Assembly (NCBI GenBank): GCA_951217055.1
Contig: OX578277.1
Coordinates: 70,783,455 to 70,847,454, forward strand
Source of the DNA: Gerris lacustris
Lineage: Eukaryota; Arthropoda; Insecta; Hemiptera; Gerridae
Direction of reading: 5' to 3'
Length of the DNA: 64,000 nucleotides
Below, piece by piece: positions 33,114-45,419 of the stretch. The translations under genes were made by a program, and so were the position numbers. The notes under the pieces are model-generated. The model ran no database searches, was not told where the DNA came from, and saw only the letters and a list, made by a program, of their open reading frames with translations. Position 1 is the first letter of the stretch. Every line of letters begins with the position of its first letter.

Positions 33114-36100
33114 CAGTGGCGATCCTATGGGGGGGCTAAGGGGGCTTGAGCCCCCCCAGAAGTCAAATTAGCCCCCCAGAAATTAAATTAGCCCCAAATA
33201 GTTTGACATCGCCCTTCTTAAATTATTGTAAAAAACTAAATAAATTAATGGATAAGTAAAAAATTTAACAAGACATAAATATTATTTTATTTATTAGACT
33301 GGATATTTTTTTTTTAAATCCTTTCCATAATTTTTTTTTTCTTTGGGGCTTTAGTCCCATTCAACTGCCAGGGTTATTACAGGACGGGGGTTATCCGGCC
33401 ACTTTACTCATCTACTCTATGAGATCATCAGTGTGAAACATGTCTCGCCTCACTGGGATTCCAACTTTTTAATTTAATCCATAAATAAAAAATAATAATT
33501 ATACTAATAAATAGAAAGGATTTAAATAATTTATGTTTAAACAAATTTAACATATAATAATGATTTTGTGGTTTTAAGTTTTAATTTTTACGGGCGTCGT
33601 CGCGGGGGGCGATCAATGTTTGATATATATCTAATAAAGAATTCAACCTAAAAAAAGATTGAAATATCTAACCCGTTTTTACTTTTTACCTATATTTTAT
33701 CATTAATATGTCATATGTGATTATCAATTGTGTGTAATTTTAATAATCTATGTTGCTGTGAACAGTGAACAACTAATTTAGAATCTGAAGATGGCTATTA
33801 AGTAGCCAAAACACCTGTTATCAGTTATTACAAATATTTTGTGAAAAAGCCCTAGTGTTTCCTCCCCAGTTGCAGTTTTACCAATTGATGTCCGAAACCT
33901 TTAAAGTTTTTCTTTATCAAATTTAAATTTTATCCAAATTTTTCCTATGGCCCTACTTTCGTTTGGGGGCTGCAATAGGTCGACAACTCCCCCCCCCCCC
34001 CAAAAAAAAAAAACCAATGTCCCATTTTGGACAAAACTTTATATTATGGCCACCCTAAGAAAACATTTTTTTTAACTATTGAATAAATTTCATAGTTTAT
34101 TTTAGATTTAATGTAATCTTGCATAATTCAAATTGACTGATCTATTTTATCTACTATAAATAAGTGCATAAATTTTATTATTTTTACTTTTGAGCCAACG
34201 AAACTCACCATAAGTTTACTTTATTTTGTGACAAAGTATTAAAACCAAATTTCACCACAGAGATGCATAAAAACGTTGTTTTAAGAGATTATATTTTCAA
34301 AATTTTCCTTCCAATAATGCACTGCTGTTGACGCCCATTTTAATTTTAACATTTTTGTTATCTATAAATATTATACCTATTTATCTGACAATTTATACAT
34401 TTTTAATTAAATTAACCTATACAGTTTTTAAAGCAAACCATTTGTTCCTCTATTACAAATTTACAAGGTATACGAGTATGTTATACTCATGTTAAAAATA
34501 TCATTATTTAAAGACAAATACTTTCTTTTGTGATGTTATGGTAAGAATCATAGGAGACTGTTTAAATAAGCCTCCAATTATACTTAACTAGCCGAATTGG
34601 CACGCTTCGCGTGCCTTATTTGTCTAGAAGTTGGCGCTAGGTGTAAAAAATAATTAAAACAATATAAGTAATATATCTTTTTTATTAAATAATTTTGTAT
34701 TTTAGTGCAATTAGTTTATAATATTTTTTATTGCTTATTTTTAAACATTTTATCTCAATTAAATATATGACCTGCTTTTTTTTATATAAAATATATTTTT
34801 CATTATAAATGAATTTAACCATAAGTTTTTATATTTCCTACATATTTACTTGGCACTAACTATGTGGATAATGTATTTTGTTTAACAGTGTAATTTTTTT
34901 TTATTTAATAATATTATTGCATCAGAAATGAAATCTTAACTCATAAAACTGTTGTTGGTAAAAGTTTTGTATGTCTTAGTTTGTTAGTTCACCGCTAGAA
35001 TGCGTTTGAAGTTTATATTCTAAATGAAGTTCCTTAGGGCATGGCACAAACAATATTTTAATGCTTTTAGTAATTTTTCAGCAGAATTTAATTAGTTTTC
35101 AGCAAATTTGCTTCATGGAAAGTCTGTTCGGAAAAAATCCGCAAGTTATTTTATTTGTTTTGTCATATCCCAAATATTTACAATCCTTCATTTTGACAGA
35201 TTTCAAATTTAAGATTTTTTATTAAGAGGTAAACAGTGAATGACAGCGAAAAAGAATAAGTAAACCAATTAAACAAAGAAGATAAATAATTGAATATGAA
35301 GATAAATTAATTGAATTAAAAAACGTAGTATATATAAAGTTCTTTTTATCTTGTAATTTTATACATATATCTATATTTGATTAATTTATATTTTTATTTT
35401 TCTATACACTTTATTCTTTTATTGCCGCGCCGTATCAAAAACTGTCAAAATGTGTCAAAAATAAACAAAACAATGCACCCCCCCACAAAGACAAACCCAA
35501 GCCTTTCTCAAAGTCTTCTCTCATTGGTTGGTCATATTATGTCAAATTAAACACCAGAAAACTGATGTAGAAAGCTTGTCGCCAAGAGTAACGGCTACAA
35601 TTAGACTAACTCAACCAACACTTCACGGAACTAAAAAAAAAATCAAAACAAATCAAATGCGCAGCAGTCTATCGAATAAAAAATCCTTACTCTGCTGAGC
35701 AGCAGCAGTGGTTTATTCATTCATCGAATATTATCAAAATTGGTATTGTTGTAAAGGTCTCGATAAGAGCAGTAAAAAATTATTAATTAGTTTTCCATTT
35801 AAATTATAATCTAAAAAACCAATTCGGAAAAACAGATAAATTAACGGTTTTTTATGCTTTACACCCCTTAAAATGTAAAATTTTGAAAAAGTGTACATAA
35901 CAACAATGAAAGTACTTTTCAAGCACTGTAAAATTATATATATAATATGATATATTTCGAGCATTTCGATCATTGTACCCATGTACCTCATATATGTACC
36001 AACATTATATTAAAACAAATTAAATTCACTGAATGGTATAAAGCTTACTAAATAAAATCATTACTAATAACACATTGTTTCACAACATAAAATCTCAAGT

Positions 36101-37666
36101 TAGAATAACACATTAGGTACCGTATGTACCAAAAGTACACATGTGTACAAATATGTTCAAGTATTAATTTTTTTCCGAGTTCCTAATATTAAATAAGGCA
36201 TGCATACAAATTTTAAATCAAATCGAATCAATATTTCTCATATTTTTAATTTTTTATTAATTTCCCTATTTTTGGGCCCAGATTTTGAGCCGGAAAATTT
36301 GGGCAAAAAAAGTTGTCGACAACCCCATACAAACTATACGTTTTTTTAAAGCCCCCGTCGAGTAGATTACGAATATGCCGTCAGTTTACCATTTAGCACT
36401 TTTAAAGCCCAAAAAATGGCCAATCGAAAACCCCAAAAATTGCCAAACATGAACTTTGAGTGGCTTTTTCTCGGAAACTAAGAGTCTTGGAAAAAAAAGT
36501 CCAAGAGCACTTTCGTCTTGTATTTTTCATTTTTATAAGCGTGACAAATTTCATGAAGATAGTACAAACTTTATTTTTTACCAAAAAATCGTCAAGCCAC
36601 ACCCCTGTGATTTTTTTACCCGAAAAAGTCAAAATGAAGATAACAAAATAAATGAGGTATATTCGTAAACGTCTCGAAAAGGAGAGTAAAAAATAATAAT
36701 AATGTTTTAAATTTCAACCAAAACCTAAGGAACCATTGTCAAAAAACAGCTATATAAGGACTTTTTTCAATTTTACCCCCCTAAAAAGTAAAAATATCAC
36801 AAAACACTACATAACTACATTAAAAGGCCTATTCAAGAGTTTTTCAACGATATACATGAAAGTAGGTTTTGTGTTTAAAAGCATATTTGTACCCGTGTAC
36901 CCATAGGTACCAAAAATATATTTAAAAATCAAACCATGTATAAGATCATTATTTAGGCTAATGAATTCTAATAAATGTAAAAATAAAATTTAAAAAAATT
37001 ATTTCACCTTCTTAACCTGAACCAAAAGTACAAATCGGTACAAATGTACCCGTACAAAAAATTTTAAAAATAAATAAATACCACAACATTAAAGTATTAA
37101 TCAAGGCCTTTAAAACGATATACGACACATAAAAATATACACGTGTTTTAAAAATCCAATATGGCGGCTTTAATTCAATATGGCGGCTATATATCGAAAT
37201 CAAAACACCCGCACTTTTCTAGTATTGGTACACTCTACCTATGTACCAAATTTCAAATCTCTAGGTCAATGGGAAGTAGGAGAATTACTGATGAAAAAAT
37301 CCAAGATGGCGGCTATAATTCAAAATGGCGGCTATATATCGAAATCAAAACACCTGAACTTTTCTATTTATGGTACACTCTATCTATGTACCAAATTTCA
37401 AATCTCTAGGTCAATGGGAAGTAGGAGAATTTTTTATGATCAGTCACTGTCACTCTTAGTTTTATATATATAGATTAATTATAGCCTCAAATTTAATTGT
37501 TTAACCTGAACGAAAAAATTGCATATATTGCCTCTGGGAAGGACAGCAACAACATATAACATACAAATAAGCTCTTCCTGGTATATTAAAATGTATACTA
37601 AACCCACAAAACCTAGGGGGCTTTAGCCCCCCCCCCCCCAGAACTTTTGACTTAGGATCGCCACTG
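33114..37666. mobile_element. Non-autonomous hAT element, 4.55 kb, perfect 8-bp duplication
   Basis: Terminal inverted repeats CAGTGGCGATCCTA (33114) and TAGGATCGCCACTG (ending 37666) are flanked by identical ACTGTATC (33106-33113, 37667-37674), the hAT signature. Close to the left end are GC palindromes (GGGGGGGCTAAGGGGGCTTG followed by AGCCCCCCC), near the right end GGGGGCTTTAGCCCCC, as in many hAT termini. No transposase is detectable. Most of the interior is a nested R13 element. A GC-richer module (GGACGGGGGTTATCCGGCC near 33380) is unexplained. Confidence 0.9.
34587..37476 (+). mobile_element. R13 long copy nested in the hAT element
   Basis: Starts ACTAGCCGAATTGGCACGC, whose GGCACGC-TTC-GCGTGCC is a perfect 7-bp hairpin (34599-34615), and ends TTAGTTTTATATATATAGAT. 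The body contains repeated modules with GTACCCRTGTACC, CAATTTTACCCCC and AACGATATAC (near 35780, 36680 and 37000). The final 300 bp holds two tandem units (from 37161 and 37306) with AAGATGGCGGCTATAATTCA. No protein seen. A start hairpin, a fixed end and no target duplication recall the R1/R4 elements; the class is inferred. Confidence 0.6.
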
Positions 37667-37674
37667 ACTGTATC

Positions 37675-38115
37675 TAAAAGTTTTAAAATAATCTGCCAAA
37701 TAGAAGCCTTCTCGCTTCCTATTTCGTATACTCTGATTTTACTCTTTTAGAACCTATTATTGTCAAATTTATTTAATTTTACCCCCTTTTTAGGGTTTTT
37801 AGATCATACTCAAACCCTTATGCCGAGAAGTTTGAGAAAACTTATGCCGAGGGTCTCTCTGTCAGTCGTACTTTGGATCATATCTCTCGAACCGTTCTCC
37901 GCTAGAAAGTTGAAATTTGAAATACTGGCGTAACTTTTTTATCCTCACATCGAAAAAAAAATAGAATAGTTAAACATTTAATATGCGCATGTGCATTTGT
38001 ACTGAAGAGTAGATTGCAAACATATATAACATTATATGAGTATTGTGTTTTTTATCACCAATATTGCGTTTTTAGCGGCAACCTTTCACTCATAAAAAAA
38101 TGTCCCCCTCCCAAA
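37675..38115 (+). repeat. R4 remnant followed by R3 repeat
   Basis: 37675-37786 continues the R4-like sequence split by the hAT (CTCGCTTCCTATTTCGTATA, ATTGTCAAATTTATTTAATT). From 37788 R3 begins: TTTTTAGGGTTTTTAGATC with a fold-back CAAACCCTTATGCCGAG, then CTCTCTGTCAGTCGTAC and ACTGGCGTAACTTTTTTATC. An inverted R3 copy lies at about 4080-4712. Confidence 0.6.
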
Positions 38116-38838
38116 CCACCCTATTTCTGCTAGAAGTGTAAAGTTTTAGTGGGTCATATACATGAATGATAGCCAAACAACGTCTTCACACAAAAAATGT
38201 AATTGAAATAATTGATCTGTTTCGGCAGTTCTAAAGCAGCCTTCTTCAGAAATTCTGCAAACAAAGTAACAGACATAAACTTAAGGTTTATAAAGTAAGG
38301 TAACATTAGATTGTAAAACAATTAAAACAGTAATCAAATTAAAAATAAGAAAAAAATAATGAATGGAATGCAAAATACCTAGAGTTTACTGGATCGACTT
38401 TGAAAGTACATGTGAGAAAAAATTTAACAAGAAGGCTAGGCTACTAAGCTACAGGCATGTATAGAGATTAGACAAACAGGAGGGTGCATTATTGCCTGGT
38501 AAAAGGGTAACAAACAAATACTCTGTGTAGTTAAGACTAAAATAGAAAACTTAACCATGACAAAAATACACTATCTATAACAGACAGTAGAAATAAACAC
38601 AAGTATAAAACGAATTGACATGAAAATTGCAATTACAAAAATAAAAATTAAATATAAACTTATAGCATCATGCTGTTTTGAAAAGGAAAATTGAACAATA
38701 AAACCAACATAAAAGTCCAGTTATGCACCATGACTTAATGAGCGAATTTTCAAAGAAATCTGCGTATTATTGGCTTATGATAATATAGGAAAATTTTGGT
38801 TTAGATTTGGATGGGTGAAAAAAAAAAAAAAAAAAAAT
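38116..38838. other. No gene; contains a CTGAAGA...GAAAC motif
   Basis: On the minus strand at 38219-38249 CTGAAGA, a weak GGC...GCC stem and GAAAC recur. An A-run of 18 is at 38820-38837. Otherwise nothing is recognised. Confidence 0.4.
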
Positions 38839-39010
38839 GATACACAGGGTTACGGGGTACAAAAGTCAAAATTGTATTTACCCTTCAAGATGGAAAGCTC
38901 TTTAAGAGTACTGTAATTGTTGTTACGAACACTTTTATCATATTTTCATATAAGAGGGAAGTAATATGGGGAAAACGCGTTTTATGCTATTTTTGACCCT
39001 AAATTGTAAA
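38839..39010 (+). repeat. R5 repeat fragment
   Basis: GGTTACGGGGTACAAAAGTC and GGAAAGCTCTTTAAGAGTAC match 27145-27290. It follows directly on the A-run. Confidence 0.7.
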
Positions 39011-39345
39011 AATTTGACCCCTAAATGAATTCCAAAAATTCTGGCCAACGATCTCATCCTTTCCTTTGATATTATTGACATTTTAAAATTTGTTTGAAAT
39101 TTTTAAGTGCATCCTAAGGGGAGATGTCGTCTGGAGTGACACATATACATATACATACATACATACACAATACACATATGTATACATACATGGGGCCCCA
39201 TATATACATATGGGGGCCCTCGCTCTAGGTGATTAACACTTATTGAGGGCCCTCAGCTTGTATTTATATTGTAAATATCTACTTGTTAACCATGAGGTGG
39301 AAATAAACAATTATTATACTAAACAGTGTTAAATTTAAATTTTAG

Positions 39346-39466
39346 GAATCGATTCAGAATGGTCTAAAACGGATTTACGTGGAAAAAAATTCAAAAATTC
39401 ACATTACAAAAATTTTGAAGCCATTACAAATGCTTAATTTTCTTCGAAAATTCGCTAAAAGAAAAA
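39346..39466 (+). CDS. Candidate 121-nt exon, unknown host gene
   Basis: Acceptor AAATTTAAATTTTAG and a consensus donor AAAA/GTAAGT bound an open stretch that reads in phase 0 from ESIQNGLKRIYVEKN to MLNFLRKFAKRK (40 codons plus one base). The incoming phase matches the micro-exon at 32272. The peptide is basic and probably helical; no family is recognised. The next exon would need to start in phase 1, and I could not identify it to the right with confidence. Confidence 0.5.
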
Positions 39467-39489
39467 GTAAGTACAAAACAAAATTTAGT

Positions 39490-39775
39490 CTTATATAAAT
39501 AGCCTGCCAATTAGTGGGCACATAGCTTCCTCGCGTCCTATTTTGACCTACCATCCAATTTTCAATAAAATCGGATGACTAGTTTTAAAGATATGTTGGT
39601 TCGCAAAAATTGAGCGACAGACTAACAGACTGACCCGGAACCAAAATAGTTCCCTGATGTCTGAAACGAATTTCTGTCTTATAATTTTTGAAATCGGAGA
39701 CCTAATAATTTTTCGTTCTTCAGAACGATCACAAAGCTTCCGTTACCTTCGGTAAGCTTGGAAGCAAAAATAAAT
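39490..39775 (-). mobile_element. R4 short copy, internally deleted
   Basis: On the minus strand it has both ends: the GCTTCCAAGCTTACCGAAGG hairpin and the GAGGAAGCTATGTGCCCAC ... TTGGCAGGCTATTT end. The CTGTTAGTCTGTCGC track is present but most of the body is missing, leaving 286 bp. Confidence 0.7.
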
Positions 39776-40261
39776 AAATAAAACTAAGTATAAAAATACA
39801 CCAAATAATTTATCATATAATTCAACATAAATACAAACATACATATAACAATATATAGACAGAGGTAATCTCGTCATTATGGCAATAATAATTTACAATC
39901 TTTAAATGCTTGGAAACTTCAAAGCGTTCAAGAACTGTATGTGTCTTACTTTTATTACAAATATGTAATATTTCAATATCTTTATTGGAATCGAAATTAT
40001 GATTGTTATATTAACGAGGTGTGCAGCAAAATGTGACTTAATAGGTTTATCTGAAGGATTTTGGATATGTTTAGTCCATTCTTTAACATGTTAAAGGCAC
40101 GACCTTTTGTCCCACATAATAGGATTTGCGGAGGGAAAATTTAATTTGTAAACTCTGTTTTTTGTGAGAGGGTTTTCGTTTTCCAAAAAGGGATTTTTAT
40201 ATTTTCGGAGTGAAGGCTAGTAATCAATAAAATTAAAAAAATACGTGTGGTGTCGCAGGAC
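39776..40261. other. No recognised feature
   Basis: AT-rich sequence without a recognisable gene or repeat end. Confidence 0.4.
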
Positions 40262-40480
40262 ACCCGGTTCCTTACATTTTTCATTAAATATAAATTATAA
40301 AATCACAGCGCTAAGTATGTATACATTGCTAACTACTTATACATGGCGGAGTTAGAAAAAAAACAAGATTAAAAGTAACGAACTGTTTGAGCCTAGCAGA
40401 GTTAAGGCAAAATTAAAAGAAAATCATTATTTGTATAATTAAAGCAAGCGTCTTACTATAAATATATATTGAATATAAGA
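40262..40480 (-). repeat. H repeat, minus orientation, without R1 (empty site)
   Basis: Inverse copy of 45420-45596 joined directly to the sequence found after R1 at 46332: reading the minus strand, GCTGTGATTTTATAATTTAT continues uninterrupted, where the copy at 45597 has R1 inserted. It thus shows the pre-insertion state of that site. Confidence 0.75.
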
Positions 40481-40622
40481 AAAAAGTTGATCATGATGAG
40501 TTTATAGTGAAAGAGTATGTTTGTTAAAGGAGTTTGGATTGAAATAGGACTGTTTTCTACCTACCCGGCCAATAAATTTAAAATATATCTCTTCCCTACT
40601 CTACAGCTTCTGCTTGTATCAG

Positions 40623-40623
<1 letters not shown>

Positions 40624-40711
<88 letters not shown>
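40624..40711. repeat. (TA)n microsatellite at LINE 3' end
   Basis: About 44 TA units lying directly against the A-rich 3' tail of the minus-strand jockey element. Confidence 0.95.
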
Positions 40712-40715
<4 letters not shown>

Positions 40716-40945
40716 ATTTTTTTTATTTAACAAAGAAAACTTTTTGTATTCATTTTAACAGAATAAATAAAATAAAATAAATCTTGTTACATGTTTAAAG
40801 GGTTATGCCCATCGACATTCCTTAAATAAGTATTAATTAACGATAAATAAACTAATAAATAAGACAAAAAAATAAAATAAAACAACTACAGAAATAAGTT
40901 AGCTGATATGATTTTAGAGGTAACAACTATGAGTTTGATTACAAC

Positions 40946-43670
40946 TCAAGCAGTTTCTAAGAGATCGAAGGGTCGTTTTCGTTTAAGTCTGCGCCTTGGT
41001 CGACTAGGAGGAGGGTTTTGAACGAGATGTTGCATCAACTCGTTTGGATGGTGCTGCATGGTTGAAGCTTGTTTACTAAAAGTGCATTTAAGAACTTTCG
41101 TTACAAGTGGAATGTTGAAGTCATTGTGGAGCGTTGAATTTCGAACATACCAGGGCGCCCCACTGATTATTCTTAGACACCGGTTTTGGACTGTTTGGAT
41201 TCTTTTAATTTGTGAATTGCTTGCTGAACCCCATACAGAACAGCCATACTGCCAAATAGGTTTTACTAATATCAAATAAATCAAGCGTTTAAGATGAAGT
41301 GGTAGACATGATTTAGAGCATATTAGAATATTAGATGGCGAAGTTGCCGTATGCGTTCTCTGATTTTAGTGATTAAGAAAGAGAAATGTTTATTCCATGT
41401 TGATCGCGTATCAAGTTCTAATCCAAGATATCGAACTGAATCACTCTGAGTTACTATAGTTTGGTTGAGGACTATAGGTTGGTACACAAATTTCTTTAGA
41501 TAAGTAAAAGTTACTTGTTTGGACTTTCCAGCGTTCATGTGTACTCTCTACTTTCTACACCAATCTTCAACTTCAAAGACGAATTTTTGTAATTTCTCAG
41601 CGGCTTCAGCACCCGTTTTATGAGTACTTAAGCTAGCTACATCATCGCAAAACTGGGCTATCATGACGTCATCAGAAGTAGGATAATCAAAGCAGTACAC
41701 CAAGTATAAAAAGGGACCTAATACGCTTCCTTGAGGCACGCCAGACCCCATTTGCTTATTAACTGACACGGCACCTTCGTATGATATGCTAAAAGTACGT
41801 CCGAAGAGGTAAGATCGAAGAAGTCTATAATAGGTGTCCTCCAGGTATGGTTTAACCTTGTAGAGAAGTCCAGAGTGCCAAACTTTATCGAATGCTTTTT
41901 CTGTATCCAAGAAGATACCTAAGCAGACTTGTTTTTGTTCGTAAGCATCTAGAATGGTTTCAACAACTCTGTGCAACTGTTGAGGACACGAGTGGCCGCT
42001 TCGAAAGCCAAATTGGGTATTAGGGAGCAGATGATTAAATTTTTGTAGAAACTTAGGCAATAGCAATCTTTCGAATATTTTAGAAAATAGGGGCAGTAAA
42101 CTGATTGGTCGATAATTTATGGGGTTATTTGTACTTTTTCCTGGTTTGGGTAGCATAATTATCTTAGCATGTTTCCACCTTGATGGCACATAGGCTAATC
42201 TCAACATGGCATTATATATCTGTGTCAAGTAAACCAAAGTTTTCTTAGGAAAAGCTTTAAGTAAAGGTTGTGTGATGCCATCATAACCTGAAGCTTTTTT
42301 GATTGGGCTGCGTTGGATAGCATTTTTAACTAATGCTGGCGTAAAATAGTCCGTGAAAACTGACAGAGGTAGTGGTTCGAGGAGTGAATTTTCAATTAAA
42401 ACATTGTGTTCGTGGTCTAATATAGGGTTGGGTGTGAACTGATCAAATAATATATCACTAAAAATGTTAACTTTTTCCTGTGGGGTGGAATGCCACATCG
42501 ATCCTATTTTGAAAGGAGGGATTTTACTATGATTTTTAGTGATCTGTTTGGTCTTTTTCCACAGTGAGCCATCTGTTGAATCTAATATAAGAAGTTGTTC
42601 CGAGACGGCTGCATCGCGTTCTATTTTCAGAGCCATTTTTAAATCAGCAACAGCTTTTAGATATTTGATTTTGTGTGGTCTATAACGAGTTCTGTTCCAT
42701 AAGGTTTTGGCTGCCTTTTTAACCTTTAGAAGCTGTTGAATATGATGGGGATAGTTAATGTTTTTTCTTTTAACAGAACCATTATTAGGGTTATAATTAT
42801 ACTGGCTGGCTTCTGTAGCAGCATATTTTATTAGGTTAGTTAGGGAAGTGACGGCAACATTTATATCGTTTGTTGATTTTAGGGGTATTTTAAGATTTGT
42901 GTTCTCTGATAAAATTTCTTTGTAGAGATCCCAATTAAACGGCTGCTTTATTAATTGGTCATTTCTTAATACCGATGGAACTTCGGCAGTGTGTAAAGTA
43001 ATGGTCACTGGTAAATGATCTGAACTCAAATCATGTAAAACTAAAGGCTGCGTGCATTTGTAATTTATGTTTCTGCCAATAAAAATGTCCAATATGTCTG
43101 GCGTACCTAATCCGTCCATAGGATAGTGTGTAGGTTCATTCGGATGCAAAACGTCCAATTGACCATGATGTACAACATCATGAAGTAGATTTCCTCTCGG
43201 ATTTGAAGTATTAGAACTCCAACGTGGGTGTTTACTATTGAAGTCTCCGCCCATTAAGAAGTTACGTCTCATTTTATTAAACATATCGTTAAAATGGGTT
43301 AGTTGAAGTTTGTAGTTGGGAGCTGAGTAGAATGATGCAATTTCATAAACGTGGCTATTAAGAAAATCTGAATTCGAGCTACCTGTATTTCATCAGTTCT
43401 GATGGGTTCTAGTTGATCATGCTGGATAGAATTCTTAATGAAGACTGCTGCACCACCTCTTCTCCTATTACTTTCATGATCGGATCTATAACATCTATAT
43501 CCAGGGATGAAAAAATGTATAGCTGGCGGTAGTTTGGTCTCAGTAGCTAAGAGAATATCAACATCATTCAAATTAAGAAATTGGAGTAACTCATGGTATT
43601 TACCATTGATTCCTTGACTATTCCATGTGCAAATTTTTAAGAATGAATTTCTCCTTAAGGGTCTGTTCAT
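40946..43670 (-). pseudogene. Jockey ORF2 (endonuclease-RT) with three lesions
   Basis: About 908 codons. The endonuclease starts MNRPLRRNSFLKICTWNSQG, with LLATETKLPP and GGDFNSKHPRW, then LGTPDILDIF and SSDHLPV. The RT has SGYDGITQPLLKAFP, NYRPISLLPLFSKIFERLL, QFGFRSGHSCPQQLH, GIFLDTEKAFDKVWH, GVPQGSVLGPFLYLVY and the active box IAQFCDDVA (FCDD, aspartates kept). The C-terminus has WQYGCSVWGSAS and ends at 40946. Lesions: a frame change near 43330 in the endonuclease, an in-frame TAG at 41548-41550, and a frame change near 41325. All are point-like, so the copy decayed after insertion. Confidence 0.9.
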
Positions 43671-43764
43671 ATTTTATTTAAGAGTACAGGTAAAATTTGA
43701 GTGAGAGTAGATACCAAAGGTTGAATAATTGTCAAAAGAAAATCGATTTTTTTAATTAATTGAT

Positions 43765-44766
43765 CTATAGTTGAATGTTATTGTTTTGCTGTTGAACGCC
43801 ACCTTGAACCACAGATGCATAGCTGTGTTCGATAGACGGACCGGAAACTGATGGTTGAGCATTTAAATTAACTCTTGGAGACGTAGTTAGTTTTGGACGA
43901 GCTTCAGACGGTTTGGTGGATTTTTGTAGTTGTTTATGAAGTGGACACCCTTTATAGTTGGCTGTATGCTGTCCTTTGCAGTTTACACAAATAGGTGGAG
44001 TCTCAACAGGTTTGTCACATAAATCCGACGAGTGAAATTTATCGCATTTTACACAACGTGGTGCTTGATGGCAGTAGTTCTTAGTATGACCATATCCCTG
44101 GCAACGGGTGCACTGAATAACTGTACGCCTGGGTTTAGGTGGCTCAACTTTTACTACACCATAGTAAAGTGTTATTATGTCGTATATTTCATGGTTTTTA
44201 TTATTAGGCTTAAGATCGAGGAAGAATAGTGGAAAGAGAGCTTTAGTAACTGGATGGCGAACGGGTAACATTTGGACTGGTTCAAATCCCTTAGATTTAA
44301 TTTCTTCCATCATTATATCTACGTCAGACGATGGGTGAAGTCCCCGAATCACTACTCTAATATGTCGATCATGTTTAAACTGGTAAGTGTGAAACTCGGC
44401 CTTTTGTTGTTCTAAAAATTTAATAACGTTTCTATAGCCCTCTATATTTTCTAGTGTAAGTCTAACTTTGTTACTGTCAGATATAGCGTATTTAAATTTA
44501 TTTGATGAATTATTTGCTATTTCCTTAAGAAAACTATTTATATTATTTATATTGTTGATAAATATAGGAGGAGGTTTATCAATATCTTTGGCTGAAATAG
44601 ATGTGCTATCATTATTTGGTGAAGGAGTAATGTCCATTACGTCATTTGCTAACGGAGCAAATTTATTAGTGGAGATAAACATTGATGCATCACTTAATTT
44701 AGCTTTTATGGCCACATTTCCATGCATTTGAGAAAGCATTTGTATATGATTATCCTCTTCTCCCAT
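43765..44766 (-). CDS. Jockey ORF1 (Gag-like) with three zinc knuckles
   Basis: A 333-residue open frame starting at the ATG at 44766. The N-terminal 80 residues are low in complexity. Residues about 85-215 form the RRM-like/PRE_C2HC region typical of jockey ORF1 (NKVRLTLENIEGYRNVIKFL, VVIRGLHPSSDVDIMMEEIK). Three cysteine-rich knuckles follow: CTRCQGYGHTKNYC, CVKCDKFHSSDLC and CVNCKGQHTANYKGC. The C-terminus is polar. Such proteins bind element RNA and package it with ORF2 protein. The stop is 95 bp before the ORF2 start. No lesion is visible. Confidence 0.88.
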   Translation of the reverse strand: MGEEDNHIQMLSQMHGNVAIKAKLSDASMFISTNKFAPLANDVMDITPSPNNDSTSISAKDIDKPPPIFINNINNINSFLKEIANNSSNKFKYAISDSNKVRLTLENIEGYRNVIKFLEQQKAEFHTYQFKHDRHIRVVIRGLHPSSDVDIMMEEIKSKGFEPVQMLPVRHPVTKALFPLFFLDLKPNNKNHEIYDIITLYYGVVKVEPPKPRRTVIQCTRCQGYGHTKNYCHQAPRCVKCDKFHSSDLCDKPVETPPICVNCKGQHTANYKGCPLHKQLQKSTKPSEARPKLTTSPRVNLNAQPSVSGPSIEHSYASVVQGGVQQQNNNIQL

Positions 44767-45229
44767 TGCGAGGCTGAGATTAGATTTTTAAAGAAAAAAT
44801 AAATAAATAAATAAATAAAACAAATAATGATTAGAGGAATTGTTTGTTTACCTGTCAAGTAGGCTTGGGGTCCCCCACCCCCTTTTCTTTAACACTTTCT
44901 TTATAACAAATGAAAAAAAAAGAAAACTTCTAAATAAAGAAAACTACTAATTAAAATGAAATGAAAATTCATTCACAAAAAGATAAGAACGTATTAAAAC
45001 TGTCCGCAAAATTTTAACTATAACTATGGTCTATGAACACATTTGTGGACAGCGTAACTGAAGAGCAACGTGAACGTGGTGACATTCATTACGTGGTGAC
45101 ATGACATTCACGTGGTGACATGTATTATATTTTATTTATTTACAAAACAGTGACATTTTTGACATATATATTACAAAAATAATCAAAACAAGTCAAGCAA
45201 CAGGCTTCCTTAATAACACTTTTTCCCGT

Positions 45230-45395
45230 CTTTTGAAGCTTATGTTTACGCGAGCGTTGCGCGCAAACGCTTGGGTGGATAACGTTTTCCGACGAACTCA
45301 GCCTGGGCATTGGTAAAATGAACATCTGTACCAAATTTCATCTAACTCAGTGATCTTTTACTCAAGTTATCGTCAACTGTAGATTTCGTGGCGGA
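45230..45395 (-). repeat. R4 internal fragment
   Basis: Minus-strand match to the R4 body: GTTTACGCGAGCGTTGCGCG, CTGGGCATTGGTAAAATGAA, ACTCAAGTTATCGTC, as at 30000-30100 and 61800-61940. Confidence 0.65.
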
Positions 45396-45419
45396 TTTTG
45401 CGTGACGGTGATTTTGAAT

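Larger units (their letters stand above)
40712..45120 (-). mobile_element. Jockey-type LINE, nearly complete
   Basis: Runs right to left: a 5' leader from about 45120 (tandem CACCACGT-containing repeats near 45070-45118), ORF1 (44766-43765), ORF2 (43670-40946, damaged) and an A-rich tail near 40712-40790. Target duplications are not clear because the 3' flank is (TA)n; TATTATAT occurs on both sides (40622, 45121) but is low in complexity. Three lesions in ORF2 show it is no longer autonomous, yet ORF1 is open, so it is fairly young. Confidence 0.85.
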
